Source: Streptomyces sp. DvalAA-43 (GTDB taxonomy: Bacteria; Actinomycetota; Actinomycetes; Streptomycetales; Streptomycetaceae). From it: a DNA stretch of 64,000 nt. The DNA lies in contig NZ_FMBW01000037.1 of assembly GCF_900091725.1 (NCBI RefSeq), forward strand, positions 1 to 64,000. The letters are read 5' to 3'. The translations under genes and the position numbers were made by a program. Of this stretch, positions 50,188 through 59,992 are shown piece by piece. How positions within the stretch are numbered: position 1 is the first letter of the stretch; each line of letters begins with the position of its first letter. Below the pieces are notes generated by a model, which was given only the letters and a program-made list of their open reading frames with translations, did not search any database and was not told the DNA's origin.

Positions 50188-51279
50188 GTGCGCGAAAGTG
50201 CTGCTGAACGTCATGACCGCCTGCTCGGGCTGGTACGGGAACGGGGTTCGGCCCGGGTCTCGGATCTGGCCTCGCTGCTGGGCGTCTCGGCCGTCACGGC
50301 GCGCCGGGACGTGGAGGAGCTGGCCGGCCGCGGCCTTCTCGACCGGGTCCACGGATCGGTGTCGTGGCCGCAGGAGGCCCGGGCCGGTGGCGCCGCCGGC
50401 CCGGGTTCCCCGCGCGGCGGCCTGGTCCTGGGCATGCTCGCGCCCTCGTCGACCTACTACTTCGCCGAGGTCATCCGCGGCGCCCACGAGGCCGCCGCGC
50501 GGGCCGGGGCCAGGCTCGTCCTGCGGATCTCCGACTACCGGCCGCAGGAGGACCACGCACGCACCGAGGGACTGCTCTCCGCGGGCGCCGAGGGGCTGCT
50601 GGTCGCGCCCGGCTGGCAGGACCCGGGCGACCCCGCCGCGTTCGGCGGCTGGATCGCCTCGCTGCCCGTGCCGACCGTCCTGCTGGAGCGCAGGCCCACC
50701 GCGGGCTCCCCGCTGGACGGCCTGGACCGGGTCTGCTCGGACCATGCCCACGGGGTGCTGCTGGCGGTCCGTCACCTGGTGGATCTCGGGCACGGGGCAC
50801 CGCTGCTGATGGCCCGCGCGGACTCCCCGACCGCCGTCGCGGTGCGCTCCGGGTACGCGGAGGCGCTGGCCGTGCTCGGGCTGCGAGCACCGCAGGACGT
50901 GATCGATTCCGTACCGGCCGAACTGGCTCCGGACGCCTTCGAGCAGGCCGTACGGGCGCTGCGCGAGGCGGTCCTGTCGGGGGTGGCCACGGCGGCGCTG
51001 ATCCACAACGACGTGGACGCGATCCAGGTGGTGCAGCGCCTGGCCGAACTGGGCGTGCGGGTGCCGGAGGACCTGGCCCTGATCGCCTACGACGACGAGG
51101 TGGCGGCGCTCGCGGACACCCCGCTCACGGCGGTGGCGCCGCCCAAGCGCGAGGTGGGCCGCCATGCGACGGAACTACTGGTGGAGCGGCTGGGCCAGAG
51201 CGCGGACGAGCCCCGGCGGCATCTGACGCTGCTGCCGCAGCTGAGGGTCAGGGACTCGTGCGGGGCGCGCCTCCGGTAG
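50188..51279 (+). CDS. Hybrid regulator: DeoR-type HTH fused to LacI-type sugar-binding domain
   Basis: 363 residues. Residues 1-60 form a DeoR winged HTH (ERHDRLLGLVRERG, then VSDLASLLGVSAVTARRDVE and a GLL...VHG wing), not a LacI HTH. Residues about 75-355 form a periplasmic-binding/LacI effector domain (GLVLGMLAPSSTYYFAEVIR, HLVDLGHGAPLLM, ALIHNDVDAIQVVQRLAELG, PEDLALIAYDDE). It is expected to respond to a free sugar rather than a phosphorylated one. GTG start. It lies between the beta-helix gene and the ABC transporter, all with TGATCGAA sites, and is the obvious repressor. Confidence 0.9.
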   Translation: MRESAAERHDRLLGLVRERGSARVSDLASLLGVSAVTARRDVEELAGRGLLDRVHGSVSWPQEARAGGAAGPGSPRGGLVLGMLAPSSTYYFAEVIRGAHEAAARAGARLVLRISDYRPQEDHARTEGLLSAGAEGLLVAPGWQDPGDPAAFGGWIASLPVPTVLLERRPTAGSPLDGLDRVCSDHAHGVLLAVRHLVDLGHGAPLLMARADSPTAVAVRSGYAEALAVLGLRAPQDVIDSVPAELAPDAFEQAVRALREAVLSGVATAALIHNDVDAIQVVQRLAELGVRVPEDLALIAYDDEVAALADTPLTAVAPPKREVGRHATELLVERLGQSADEPRRHLTLLPQLRVRDSCGARLR

Positions 51280-51377
51280 GCACCGGGGCCGCCCTCGGGG
51301 CAGATGTTCCCGCGGGCTTCACGCCCGGTTCCGCAGCGTGCCCCGCACGCTTCCGTACGTAACTTATCTGATCTTTT

Positions 51378-51429
51378 TTCGATCAATCGATCTTTCGCTC
51401 TTGACTTCGGTCACGACTGGTCCAAGGAT
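51378..51429 (+). promoter_or_regulatory. Operator and promoter of the sugar ABC transporter operon
   Basis: TTCGATCAATCGATC (51378-51392 region) contains the TTCGATCA operator half and an inverted partial copy. Directly after come -35 TTGACT (51401-51406), a 17-base spacer and -10 AAGGAT (51424-51429). The match to the copies near 50 kb links the transporter to the regulator. Confidence 0.65.
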
Positions 51430-51471
51430 CACGGCCAACGCCAATGTCGCCGCCAGTTCAGGAGCCTCGCT

Positions 51472-52797
51472 GTGAGCCGCAGTCCGAGCAGAACGTCCCT
51501 CGCCGTAGTCGGCACCGCCACCGCCCTCGCCCTCCTCACGGCCTGTGGCGGCAGCGGCGACGACTCCGCCACCGGAACCGACGGCAAGCCCGTCAGCATC
51601 ACCTTCTGGGGCTGGGCCAAGGGGTCCAAGGAGGTCGTCGACGCGTTCAACGCCTCGCACAAGAACATCAAGGTGGTGTACGAGGAGATCCCGTCCGGCA
51701 ACGCCGGCGGCTACGCCAAGATCTCCAACGCGGTGAAGGCGGGCAACGCCCCCGACCTGGTCTCCATCGAGTACCCGCAGCTCCCGGAGTACGTCAGTCA
51801 GGGCGCGCTCCAGGACATCGGCCAGTACTTCACCGAGGACATCCGCAAGAAGCTGCTGCCGCAGGCGGTCGAGCTGACGACGCTCGGCGGCAAGAACTGG
51901 GCCGTCCCCTTCGACGCCTCGCCGCAGTCCTTCTACTACCGCAAGGACCTGTTCGAGAAGTACGGCGTCGAGGTCCCCAAGACCTGGGACGAGTTCCGCA
52001 AGGCCGCCGAGAAGATCAAGAAGGCCGACAAGAAGGCCAGGATCGGCACCTTCTTCCCCGATGACCCGACCACCTTCCAGGCGATGGCCTGGCAGGCCGG
52101 CGCCCAGTGGTACAAGCCCGAGGGCGACACCTGGAAGGTCAGCACCGCCGACGCGGCCACCAACAAGGTCGCCGACTACTGGCAGGGTCTCCTCGACGAC
52201 GACCTGATCCGCGCCAACGCCTCGTTCAGCCCCGAGTGGACCAACTCCCTCAAGAACGGCGGCACCGTGGGCTACCTCGGCGCCGCCTGGGGCGCGGGTG
52301 TCCTCAAGGGCACGCTGCCCGAGCAGAGCGGCAAGTGGGCCGTCGCCCCGATGCCCAGCTGGGACGGCAAGCCCGCCAGCGGCATGCTCGGCGGCTCCAC
52401 CTTCGCGGTGACGAAGACCAGCAAGAAGGCGAAGGCCGCGGTCGAGTTCGCCACCTGGATGTCGACCACCGAGGAAGGCATCAAGGCCCGCATCGAGTCC
52501 GGCACGTCGAGCGCCTTCCCGGCCGCGGCGGCGCTGCGCCCGGTGGCCAAGAAGTCCTTCGACGCCGGGTTCTACGGCGGTGAGGACATCTACCAGGTCT
52601 TCGAGGGCGCCGCGACGTCGATCGGCCCGAACTGGAACTGGGGCCCGACGACCGGCACGACGAACACCACCATGAAGGACCAGTTCGGCAAGGTCGCGAG
52701 CGGCGGCACCACCATCAAGGACGCCGTGAAGGCCGGGCACGACGCCACCGTCGCCGAGCTGAAGAAGCGCGGTCTGAAGGTCGAGGACGCAGGCTGA
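51472..52797 (+). CDS. ABC transporter sugar-binding lipoprotein
   Basis: A 441-residue family 1 extracellular solute-binding protein. The lipoprotein signal ends in LTAC with Cys25 as the anchor, then comes ITFWGWAKGSKEVVDAFN, the usual opening of carbohydrate binders, and an internal WAVPFDASPQSFYYRKDLFEKYGV hinge segment (written here only in part of its range, about 140-165). GTG start with GGAG seven bases upstream. Its TGA overlaps the next ATG by one base. It captures an oligosaccharide or sugar outside the membrane for the two permeases. Confidence 0.93.
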   Translation: MSRSPSRTSLAVVGTATALALLTACGGSGDDSATGTDGKPVSITFWGWAKGSKEVVDAFNASHKNIKVVYEEIPSGNAGGYAKISNAVKAGNAPDLVSIEYPQLPEYVSQGALQDIGQYFTEDIRKKLLPQAVELTTLGGKNWAVPFDASPQSFYYRKDLFEKYGVEVPKTWDEFRKAAEKIKKADKKARIGTFFPDDPTTFQAMAWQAGAQWYKPEGDTWKVSTADAATNKVADYWQGLLDDDLIRANASFSPEWTNSLKNGGTVGYLGAAWGAGVLKGTLPEQSGKWAVAPMPSWDGKPASGMLGGSTFAVTKTSKKAKAAVEFATWMSTTEEGIKARIESGTSSAFPAAAALRPVAKKSFDAGFYGGEDIYQVFEGAATSIGPNWNWGPTTGTTNTTMKDQFGKVASGGTTIKDAVKAGHDATVAELKKRGLKVEDAG

Positions 52798-53690
52798 TGA
52801 AGCGCGCCCGGACGACCAGAGCCGCCGCCATCCTGCTGGGGCCCTTCTTCGTACTGTTCACCCTGGTGATGGTCCTGCCGATCGGTTACGCGGTCTGGCT
52901 CAGCCTGTTCACCGAGAAGCAGTCCGGCCTGGGCTTCGGCGGCACCGAGACCGTCTTCAGCGGACTCGACAACTACACGGCGGCCCTGGGCGACCGGGCG
53001 TTCCGCGAGGGTTTCGGCGTACTCCTCGGATACTGCCTGTTCTACATTCCGCTGCTGCTCGTCGGCGCCCTCGCCCTCGCCCTGCTGCTGGACTCCACGC
53101 TGGCCCGCGCCCGCCGGTTCTTCCAGCTCGCGCTCTTCCTGCCGCACGCCGTGCCCGGCATCATCGCCGCGCTGATCTGGGTGTACCTGTACACCCCGCA
53201 GCTCAGCCCGGTGGTCAGCGCCATGGAGTCCGGCGGGATCGGCTTCGACTTCTTCTCCCCCGACGGTGCCCTTCCCTCCATCGTCAACATCGCGCTGTGG
53301 GAGTGGCTCGGCTACAACATGGTGATCTTCTACGCCGCGTTGCAGGCCATCGACCGCTCCGTGCTCGAAGCGGCCACCGTCGACGGGGCCGGTGCCTGGC
53401 GCACCGCGCTCAGCATCAAGGTGCCGCTGATCCGCTCCTCCCTGGTGATGGTCGCGCTGTTCACGGTCATCGGCTCGCTCCAGCTGTTCACCGAGCCGCT
53501 GATCCTCAACAAGGGGACCGGCTCCGCCGTCTCCTCCACCTGGACGCCGAACATGTACGCGTACACCGCGGCCTTCGAGCGCAACGACTACGGGCTCGCC
53601 GCGGCCGCCTCCATCCTGCTGGCGCTCACGGCCGCGCTGCTGTCCTTCGTCGTCACCCGCTTCACCGGCCGGAAGGGCAAGAAAGCATGA
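52797..53690 (+). CDS. Sugar ABC transporter permease (MalF type)
   Basis: 297 residues, six membrane segments, with the ATPase-contact EAA loop LEAATVDGAGAWRTALSI at about 192-209 between segments four and five. The start overlaps the binding-protein stop (TGATG) and the stop overlaps the next start (ATGA), so the three genes are tightly coupled. Together with the next gene it forms the channel of a CUT1-type importer. Confidence 0.93.
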   Translation: MKRARTTRAAAILLGPFFVLFTLVMVLPIGYAVWLSLFTEKQSGLGFGGTETVFSGLDNYTAALGDRAFREGFGVLLGYCLFYIPLLLVGALALALLLDSTLARARRFFQLALFLPHAVPGIIAALIWVYLYTPQLSPVVSAMESGGIGFDFFSPDGALPSIVNIALWEWLGYNMVIFYAALQAIDRSVLEAATVDGAGAWRTALSIKVPLIRSSLVMVALFTVIGSLQLFTEPLILNKGTGSAVSSTWTPNMYAYTAAFERNDYGLAAAASILLALTAALLSFVVTRFTGRKGKKA

Positions 53691-54541
53691 ACTCCCCCGC
53701 CTCCCGCGGCCGCTGGATGTCGAAGACCGCGGTCAACGGCTTCCTCGTGCTCGCCGTCGTCTACATGCTCTTCCCCCTCGTCTGGCTGGTCACCGCCGCC
53801 ACCAAGGACACCGGCGGTCTGCTCGCCGGCAACGCCTTCTCCTTCGAGGGCTTCAACCTCGGCGAGAACCTGTCGAACCTGGCCTCCTACGGCGACGGCA
53901 TCTACTTCCGCTGGTACCTCAACAGCCTCATGTACGCGGGCGGCGGGGCGATCGTCTGCTCGCTGATCTGCGTCGCCGCGGGGTACGCCTTCGACAAGTA
54001 CGAATTCCGGGGCAAGGAGAAGCTGTTCGCCCTGGTGCTGATGGGTGTGCTGGTGCCCACCACGGCACTCGCCCTGCCGATGTACCTCCTGGCCTCCAAG
54101 ACCGGCCTGGTCAACACCTACTGGTCGGTGCTGATCCCGGTGCTGGTCAATCCGTTCGGCGTGTATCTCGCCCGGGTGTTCAGCACCGGCTACATACCGA
54201 ACGAGGCCCTGGAGGCCGCCCGTATCGACGGGGCCGGCGAGCTGCGCGTCTTCTGGTCCATCGGACTGCGCATGGTCATGCCGGGCTTCGTGACGGTCTT
54301 CCTCTTCCAGTTCACCGCGATCTGGAACAACTTCTTCCTCCCCCTCGTGATGCTCTCGGACCGCAAGCTCTTCCCGCTGAGCCTCGGTCTGTACTCGTGG
54401 AACACCAACACCCACGGCGAGCCGAGCTTCTATCCGCTCGTCGTCACCGGCTCCCTCCTCGCCGTCATCCCCCTGATCGTCGCCTTCGTCTCGCTTCAGC
54501 GGCACTGGAAGGCCGGACTGACCGCCGGCAGCGTCAAGTGA
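53687..54541 (+). CDS. Sugar ABC transporter permease (MalG type)
   Basis: 284 residues, six membrane segments, EAA loop ALEAARIDGAGELRVFWSI at about 176-194. It overlaps the preceding permease by four bases. No ATPase gene follows; Streptomyces CUT1 importers commonly use the shared ATPase MsiK encoded elsewhere, which fits. The hydroxyacid dehydrogenase begins 37 bases later and is probably in the same operon. Confidence 0.93.
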   Translation: MNSPASRGRWMSKTAVNGFLVLAVVYMLFPLVWLVTAATKDTGGLLAGNAFSFEGFNLGENLSNLASYGDGIYFRWYLNSLMYAGGGAIVCSLICVAAGYAFDKYEFRGKEKLFALVLMGVLVPTTALALPMYLLASKTGLVNTYWSVLIPVLVNPFGVYLARVFSTGYIPNEALEAARIDGAGELRVFWSIGLRMVMPGFVTVFLFQFTAIWNNFFLPLVMLSDRKLFPLSLGLYSWNTNTHGEPSFYPLVVTGSLLAVIPLIVAFVSLQRHWKAGLTAGSVK

Positions 54542-54578
54542 CTCTCCCCCGCGAGCCCTGAGGAGTACGAGTTCCACC

Positions 54579-55607
54579 ATGCCCCACGCCACTGACAACC
54601 GGCCGACGGCCCTGCTCGCGATGGGGCCCGGCATCGCCGACCGGCTCCTCGCCGACCGCCACCGCACCCGGCTGGCCGAGCTCACCCGCACCGACCCGCA
54701 CCTCGTCGCCCACGACCTGGCCGACCCGACGCCCGAGGTGGCCACCGCGCTCGCCGAGGCCGAGGTCCTGTTCACCTGCTGGGGAGCGACGCCGCTCACC
54801 GAGGGAGTGCTGGCGGCCGCGCCCCGGCTGCGGGCCGTCGTGCACGCCGCGGGCTCCGTGAAGCACCACATCACCGACGCCTGCTGGGACCGCGGCATCG
54901 CCGTCACCTCGGCGGCCAATGCCAACGCCCTGCCGGTCGCCGAATTCACCCTCGCCACGATCCTGTTCGCCGGCAAGCGGATCCTGCACACCGCGCACCG
55001 CTACCGCGAGCTGCGCACCGACCACGACTGGCTCTCGGAGCTCGACGGGGCCGGCAACTACCGCCGTACGGTCGGCATCGTCGGCGCCTCCCGCATCGGC
55101 CGGCGCGTCATCGAACTGCTGCGCCCCTTCGACCTGGACGTGCTGCTGTACGACCCGTACGTGGACGGCGCGGAGGCGGCGCGGCTCGGCGTACGGCTCG
55201 CCCCGCTCGACGAGCTGTGCGCGAGCAGCTCCGTGGTCTCGGTGCACGCGCCGCAGCTGCCGGAGACGCACCATCTGATCGGTGCGGCGCAGCTGTCCGC
55301 CATGGCGACCGGGACGACGCTGATCAACACGGCCCGGGGTTCGCTGGTCGACGAGGAGGCGCTGCTCGCCGAGCTGACGACCGGCCGGCTGCGGGCGGTG
55401 CTGGATGTGACGGACCCCGAACTGCCGCCCGCGCAATCGCCGTTGTACACGCTGCCCAATGTGCTGCTCACTCCGCATGTGGCGGGTTCGCTGGGCGATG
55501 AGCTGCACCGGATGGCCGATCAGGCGCTGGACGAGCTGGAGCGCTTCACGGCCGGTCTGCCCTTCGCGGACCCGGTGTTCGCGGGGGCGCTGACGCGCTC
55601 GGCGTAG
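54579..55607 (+). CDS. D-isomer-specific 2-hydroxyacid dehydrogenase family protein
   Basis: 342 residues. The NAD domain has VGIVGASRIGRRVIELL (G-x-G-x-x-G with Ala in the second slot, about 165), the catalytic Arg is in NTARGSLVDEEALL (about 250) and the His in HVAGSLGDELHRM (about 304). Members reduce 2-keto acids or oxidise hydroxyacids; in this operon, after a sugar importer and beside a beta-helix (lyase-like) gene, a sugar-acid or uronate-derived substrate is likely but unproven. ATG with GAGGAG upstream. Confidence 0.9.
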   Translation: MPHATDNRPTALLAMGPGIADRLLADRHRTRLAELTRTDPHLVAHDLADPTPEVATALAEAEVLFTCWGATPLTEGVLAAAPRLRAVVHAAGSVKHHITDACWDRGIAVTSAANANALPVAEFTLATILFAGKRILHTAHRYRELRTDHDWLSELDGAGNYRRTVGIVGASRIGRRVIELLRPFDLDVLLYDPYVDGAEAARLGVRLAPLDELCASSSVVSVHAPQLPETHHLIGAAQLSAMATGTTLINTARGSLVDEEALLAELTTGRLRAVLDVTDPELPPAQSPLYTLPNVLLTPHVAGSLGDELHRMADQALDELERFTAGLPFADPVFAGALTRSA

Positions 55608-55622
55608 CACGGAAACGGTCCC

Positions 55623-55653
55623 GGCCGGTCGGCATCCCCCGGGCCGACCGGCC
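55623..55653 (+). terminator. Terminator of the transporter operon
   Basis: GGCCGGTCGGC (55623-55633) pairs with GCCGACCGGCC (55643-55653), followed by TTCT. Confidence 0.75.
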
Positions 55654-55779
55654 TTCTCCGTGCGGAGCCTGTCCGCGGCCCCACTCTGCCGAGCGGCGGG
55701 CGGAGATCCCATGGGGAGTTCTGCGTATTGACAAGTACGCACGATTGACAGGTGCGCCCGAAGCCCCCCGGTACGCCGA

Positions 55780-55822
55780 AAGGCCCCCTGTCCCACCGTC
55801 GAGCGGTGGGACAGGGGGCCTT
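55780..55822 (-). terminator. Terminator of groESL
   Basis: AAGGCCCCCTGTCCCACCG (55780-55798), 5-base loop, exact complement (55804-55822); on the minus strand it ends in CCTTTCGG. A perfect 19-bp stem 30 bases after groEL. Confidence 0.85.
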
Positions 55823-55852
55823 CTGCGGCTGTGCGCCCCGAGCGGTTACGCG

Positions 55853-57529
<1,677 letters not shown>

Positions 57530-57575
57530 TTAGTTCGCAGGGGGCCAGGGGCGCAGAACAGAAAACGTGGGTGAA

Positions 57576-57884
57576 TTACTTCTCGATGATCGCGAGGACG
57601 TCGCGAGCCGAGAGGACGAGGTACTCCTCGCCGTTGTACTTCACCTCGGTGCCGCCGTACTTGCTGTACAGCACGACGTCGCCGGTCTTGACGTCGAGCG
57701 GAAGGCGCTCGCCGTTCTCGAAGCGACCCGGGCCCACGGCCAGGACGACGCCCTCCTGGGGCTTCTCCTTGGCGGTGTCCGGAATGACCAGGCCGGAGGC
57801 CGTGGTCTGCTCGGCGTCGAGCGGCTGGACCACAATGCGGTCCTCGAGCGGCTTGATCGCAACCTTGGTGCTGGCGGTCGACAC
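57576..57884 (-). CDS. groES: Co-chaperonin GroES
   Basis: 102 residues: [19 protein letters not shown] opening, the mobile loop near [18 protein letters not shown] (about 25-42) and the C-terminal [20 protein letters not shown] region typical of GroES. It caps the GroEL cavity. First gene of the operon; promoter and CIRCE boxes lie 100-180 bases upstream. Confidence 0.97.
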   Translation of the reverse strand: MSTASTKVAIKPLEDRIVVQPLDAEQTTASGLVIPDTAKEKPQEGVVLAVGPGRFENGERLPLDVKTGDVVLYSKYGGTEVKYNGEEYLVLSARDVLAIIEK

Positions 57885-57987
57885 GATCCGGTCTCCCCCT
57901 TCGGAGATCTCACGGGGTAACAGTCTTGGGTGGCGACCAGGTCGATCCGTCGTCGCGGGTGCCGGACCTGCCAGTCGCGCAGTACTG

Positions 57988-58014
57988 CTGGCACTCTCCA
58001 GTGGTGAGTGCCAG
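57988..58014. promoter_or_regulatory. CIRCE (HrcA) operator, proximal
   Basis: CTGGCACTC-N9-GAGTGCCAG, a perfect 9-9-9 inverted repeat matching CIRCE (TTAGCACTC-N9-GAGTGCTAA) in its core. It covers the predicted transcription start. Confidence 0.85.
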
Positions 58015-58019
58015 AACCG

Positions 58020-58049
58020 AGACTATGACCGCGATTAGCACTCGGTCAA
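58020..58049 (-). promoter_or_regulatory. groES: groESL promoter
   Basis: Minus strand: -35 TTGACC (58049-58044), 18-base spacer, -10 TAGTCT (58025-58020). The -35 lies inside the spacer of the distal CIRCE box. Confidence 0.8.
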
Positions 58050-58061
58050 GCGGAGTGCCAA
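58035..58061. promoter_or_regulatory. CIRCE (HrcA) operator, distal
   Basis: TTAGCACTC-N9-GAGTGCCAA, one mismatch from the CIRCE consensus. It overlaps the -35, so HrcA binding would exclude polymerase. Confidence 0.9.
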
Positions 58062-58199
58062 TTCGAGTGGTCGTGGCGTCGCCGCCGCACCACCCGCGGG
58101 GCGCCGCACGCGACGGCCGGGGCATCGTCCGGACAACGGTCCGGACACCATGGGGACAACGTACGGATGGACCGGACCGTTCCGTACGACCGTGTGGGC

Positions 58200-58673
58200 A
58201 TGACGCACCCCTCTCCGTACCCGCGGCCGGACCCGAGTCCGGGGCGGCCGTACGCATCGCGCGCCGTGAACGGCTGCCTCGATGTGGTGCTCGGGCTGCT
58301 GCTGGTGTTCCTGGAGGCGCTGATCTGCGGCGTCGCCGCGCTCCAGCTGGCACTCTCCCGGGCGGATCCGGGCGGCCCGGCGCCGACGGGGCCTCCGACG
58401 ACGGACTGGACGCCCGTCCTGGTCTTCGGTGGGATCACCGCGGCCGCCTGCCTCTTCGCCGTCGTGCTGATCCGGGCCGACTGGCCCTGGGCGGGCGCGA
58501 TCCAGGTGCTGGCGGCGCTGGTGCTGTGCGTGGTGACGCTGCGGGCCGGGCACGAGGACTACGGCCGCCCGCAGCCGGTGCCCGCGCCCGCCCCCTCGTA
58601 CGATCCCGGCCGCACCGGCCACCAGTGCCTCAGCGGCGGCGACAGCCGGGAGTGCCGGGACTCCGGCGGCTGA
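58200..58673 (+). CDS. Small membrane protein of unknown function
   Basis: 157 residues. A Pro/Arg-rich N-terminus (1-20), hydrophobic segments at about 24-50, 73-92 and 97-115, and a polar C-terminus with two Cys (HQCLSGGDSRECRDSGG). No motif recognised. ATG at 58200 is preferred over 58167 only because it sits closer to the conserved-looking region; neither has a good binding site. The last 115 bases overlap the convergent gene at 58559. Confidence 0.65.
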   Translation: MTHPSPYPRPDPSPGRPYASRAVNGCLDVVLGLLLVFLEALICGVAALQLALSRADPGGPAPTGPPTTDWTPVLVFGGITAAACLFAVVLIRADWPWAGAIQVLAALVLCVVTLRAGHEDYGRPQPVPAPAPSYDPGRTGHQCLSGGDSRECRDSGG

Positions 58674-58867
58674 CGGCAGGCGATCACGACCAGGGAGCCC
58701 GGCTCGCCGTGGTCGCCGCGCGCCGGCGTCCGCGGCGCGTGGTTCACCCGCTGGGCGGCCTTGCGGCCCAGCCGTTCGATCGGGTCCACCGACTGCGCGC
58801 AGCCGGTGGTGGTGAGGAGCGCACCGGCCGCCAGCAGTCCGGCCAGCAGCCGGTGCGCGCGTCTCAT
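58559..58867 (-). CDS. Small exported protein coupled to the deacetylase gene
   Basis: 102 residues. N-terminal signal (RRAHRLLAGLLAAGALLTTTGCAQS) read as about 1-25, with a Cys that may be lipidated although the lipobox is weak. The rest is basic and Pro/Arg-rich with no recognised domain. The ATG at 58867 overlaps the deacetylase TGA (ATGA), so translation is coupled. The final third runs antisense to the convergent membrane gene; the true stop may be right, but composition of that part is shaped by the other strand. Confidence 0.6.
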   Translation of the reverse strand: MRRAHRLLAGLLAAGALLTTTGCAQSVDPIERLGRKAAQRVNHAPRTPARGDHGEPGSLVVIACRQPPESRHSRLSPPLRHWWPVRPGSYEGAGAGTGCGRP

Positions 58868-59877
58868 ACGTAGTCCTCCAGCCGGGCCACGGCGTAGCCC
58901 CGGTCCGTGACGGTCTTCATGACCGCCCGGACCAGGTCGGCCATGCTGCCGCCCCATTCACCGCGTCCCCGGAAGTGCGTGAGGATGATGTCGCCCGGGT
59001 GCAGGTCCTCGTCCTCCTCACGCCACTCCATGTGGTCAGGGAAGGCCTCGGCGTTCCAGAGGGGCACCGCCTTGATCCCGCAGGACCGCGCGATGCGGAG
59101 CGTGTCCCCGTTGTAGTTGCCGTACGGCGGGCGGAAGAGGACGGGCCGCTTCCCGAACTGCTTCTCGATGATGTCCTGCTGGTGGCAGATCTCGCGCTTC
59201 TGCTCGGTGTACGGGAGGCCGGGCAGATAGGGGTGGGTGAGCGTGTGGTTGTTGAGGGCGACGCCCAGCCGCTGTGCCTCGCCGAAGTATCCGTAGTTGT
59301 CGCTCACCTCGTAGTCGCTGAGGAACGCGCTGTACGGGATGTCCAGCTCGTCCATCATCTGCAACAGCTCGGGGTCCTTCTCGGAGCCGTCGTCGATCGT
59401 CAGGAAGACGACGCGGTCCTTGGTCGGGACGGTGGTGAAGACCGGCGGCAGCGAGTCGTCGCCGTCCTCCACCTCGAAGCCCTTGCGGGTGGTGATGCGC
59501 GGCTTCACCACGGGCGGCGCCGGTGCGACCAGCGGCGTCCTGTCCAGCCCCCACTTCTTGGCGAGCATCGCCCGCACGGCCGGGCTGAGCTTCGCGTTCT
59601 CATGGGCCTCGCCGGGTTCGCGGACCTGGGGGGCGCGCTCCCCGGGACCGCCCGGATGTCCGGCGCCTGGGTTCGTGCCCGCCTCCGCGCCCGGGAAGCC
59701 GACGACGGGCCGCTCCCGGCGCTCGCCCTCGCCGCCCGCCTGCCCGCCGGACCCCGAGGCGCAGCCGGAGCCGACCGCGGCGACCAGGAGCGCGGCCAGG
59801 ACGGCGCAGGCGGGCCGGTGCCCGCCCGGACTCCGGCCGCGCCCGGACGGGGGCGCGCCCGATCTGCGTCTCTTCAT
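58864..59877 (-). CDS. Polysaccharide deacetylase (NodB domain), exported
   Basis: 337 residues. N-terminal signal with a possible lipidated Cys (about residue 39), a Gly/Pro/Glu-rich linker (to about 95), then a carbohydrate esterase 4 domain: TIDDG with Asp162 and Asp163 (catalytic base and metal), HTLTH with His211 and His215 (metal), RPPYGNYN (about 249-256) and the late ILTHFRGRG motif. It would remove acetyl groups from peptidoglycan or chitin-like glycans. The open frame runs far upstream, but ATG at 59877 begins the signal peptide. No clear ribosome site; an ATG 33 bases earlier is an alternative. Confidence 0.88.
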   Translation of the reverse strand: MKRRRSGAPPSGRGRSPGGHRPACAVLAALLVAAVGSGCASGSGGQAGGEGERRERPVVGFPGAEAGTNPGAGHPGGPGERAPQVREPGEAHENAKLSPAVRAMLAKKWGLDRTPLVAPAPPVVKPRITTRKGFEVEDGDDSLPPVFTTVPTKDRVVFLTIDDGSEKDPELLQMMDELDIPYSAFLSDYEVSDNYGYFGEAQRLGVALNNHTLTHPYLPGLPYTEQKREICHQQDIIEKQFGKRPVLFRPPYGNYNGDTLRIARSCGIKAVPLWNAEAFPDHMEWREEDEDLHPGDIILTHFRGRGEWGGSMADLVRAVMKTVTDRGYAVARLEDYV

Positions 59878-59992
59878 AGTGTTTTTTTCGTTTTGTCGTA
59901 CAAGTTGCATGGCGTCGCATCCTGCCAGCACGTGATCGGCCTCACGGCCCGACACCGCCGCCGGGCCCGCCGGTCTACCCGGCTGGCTCACA

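Noticed and set aside
48388..55607. Catabolic region as recent horizontal transfer
   Set aside because: Codon use and GC look like the neighbours; it may be an insertion relative to S. coelicolor order, but the sequence alone does not show boundaries.
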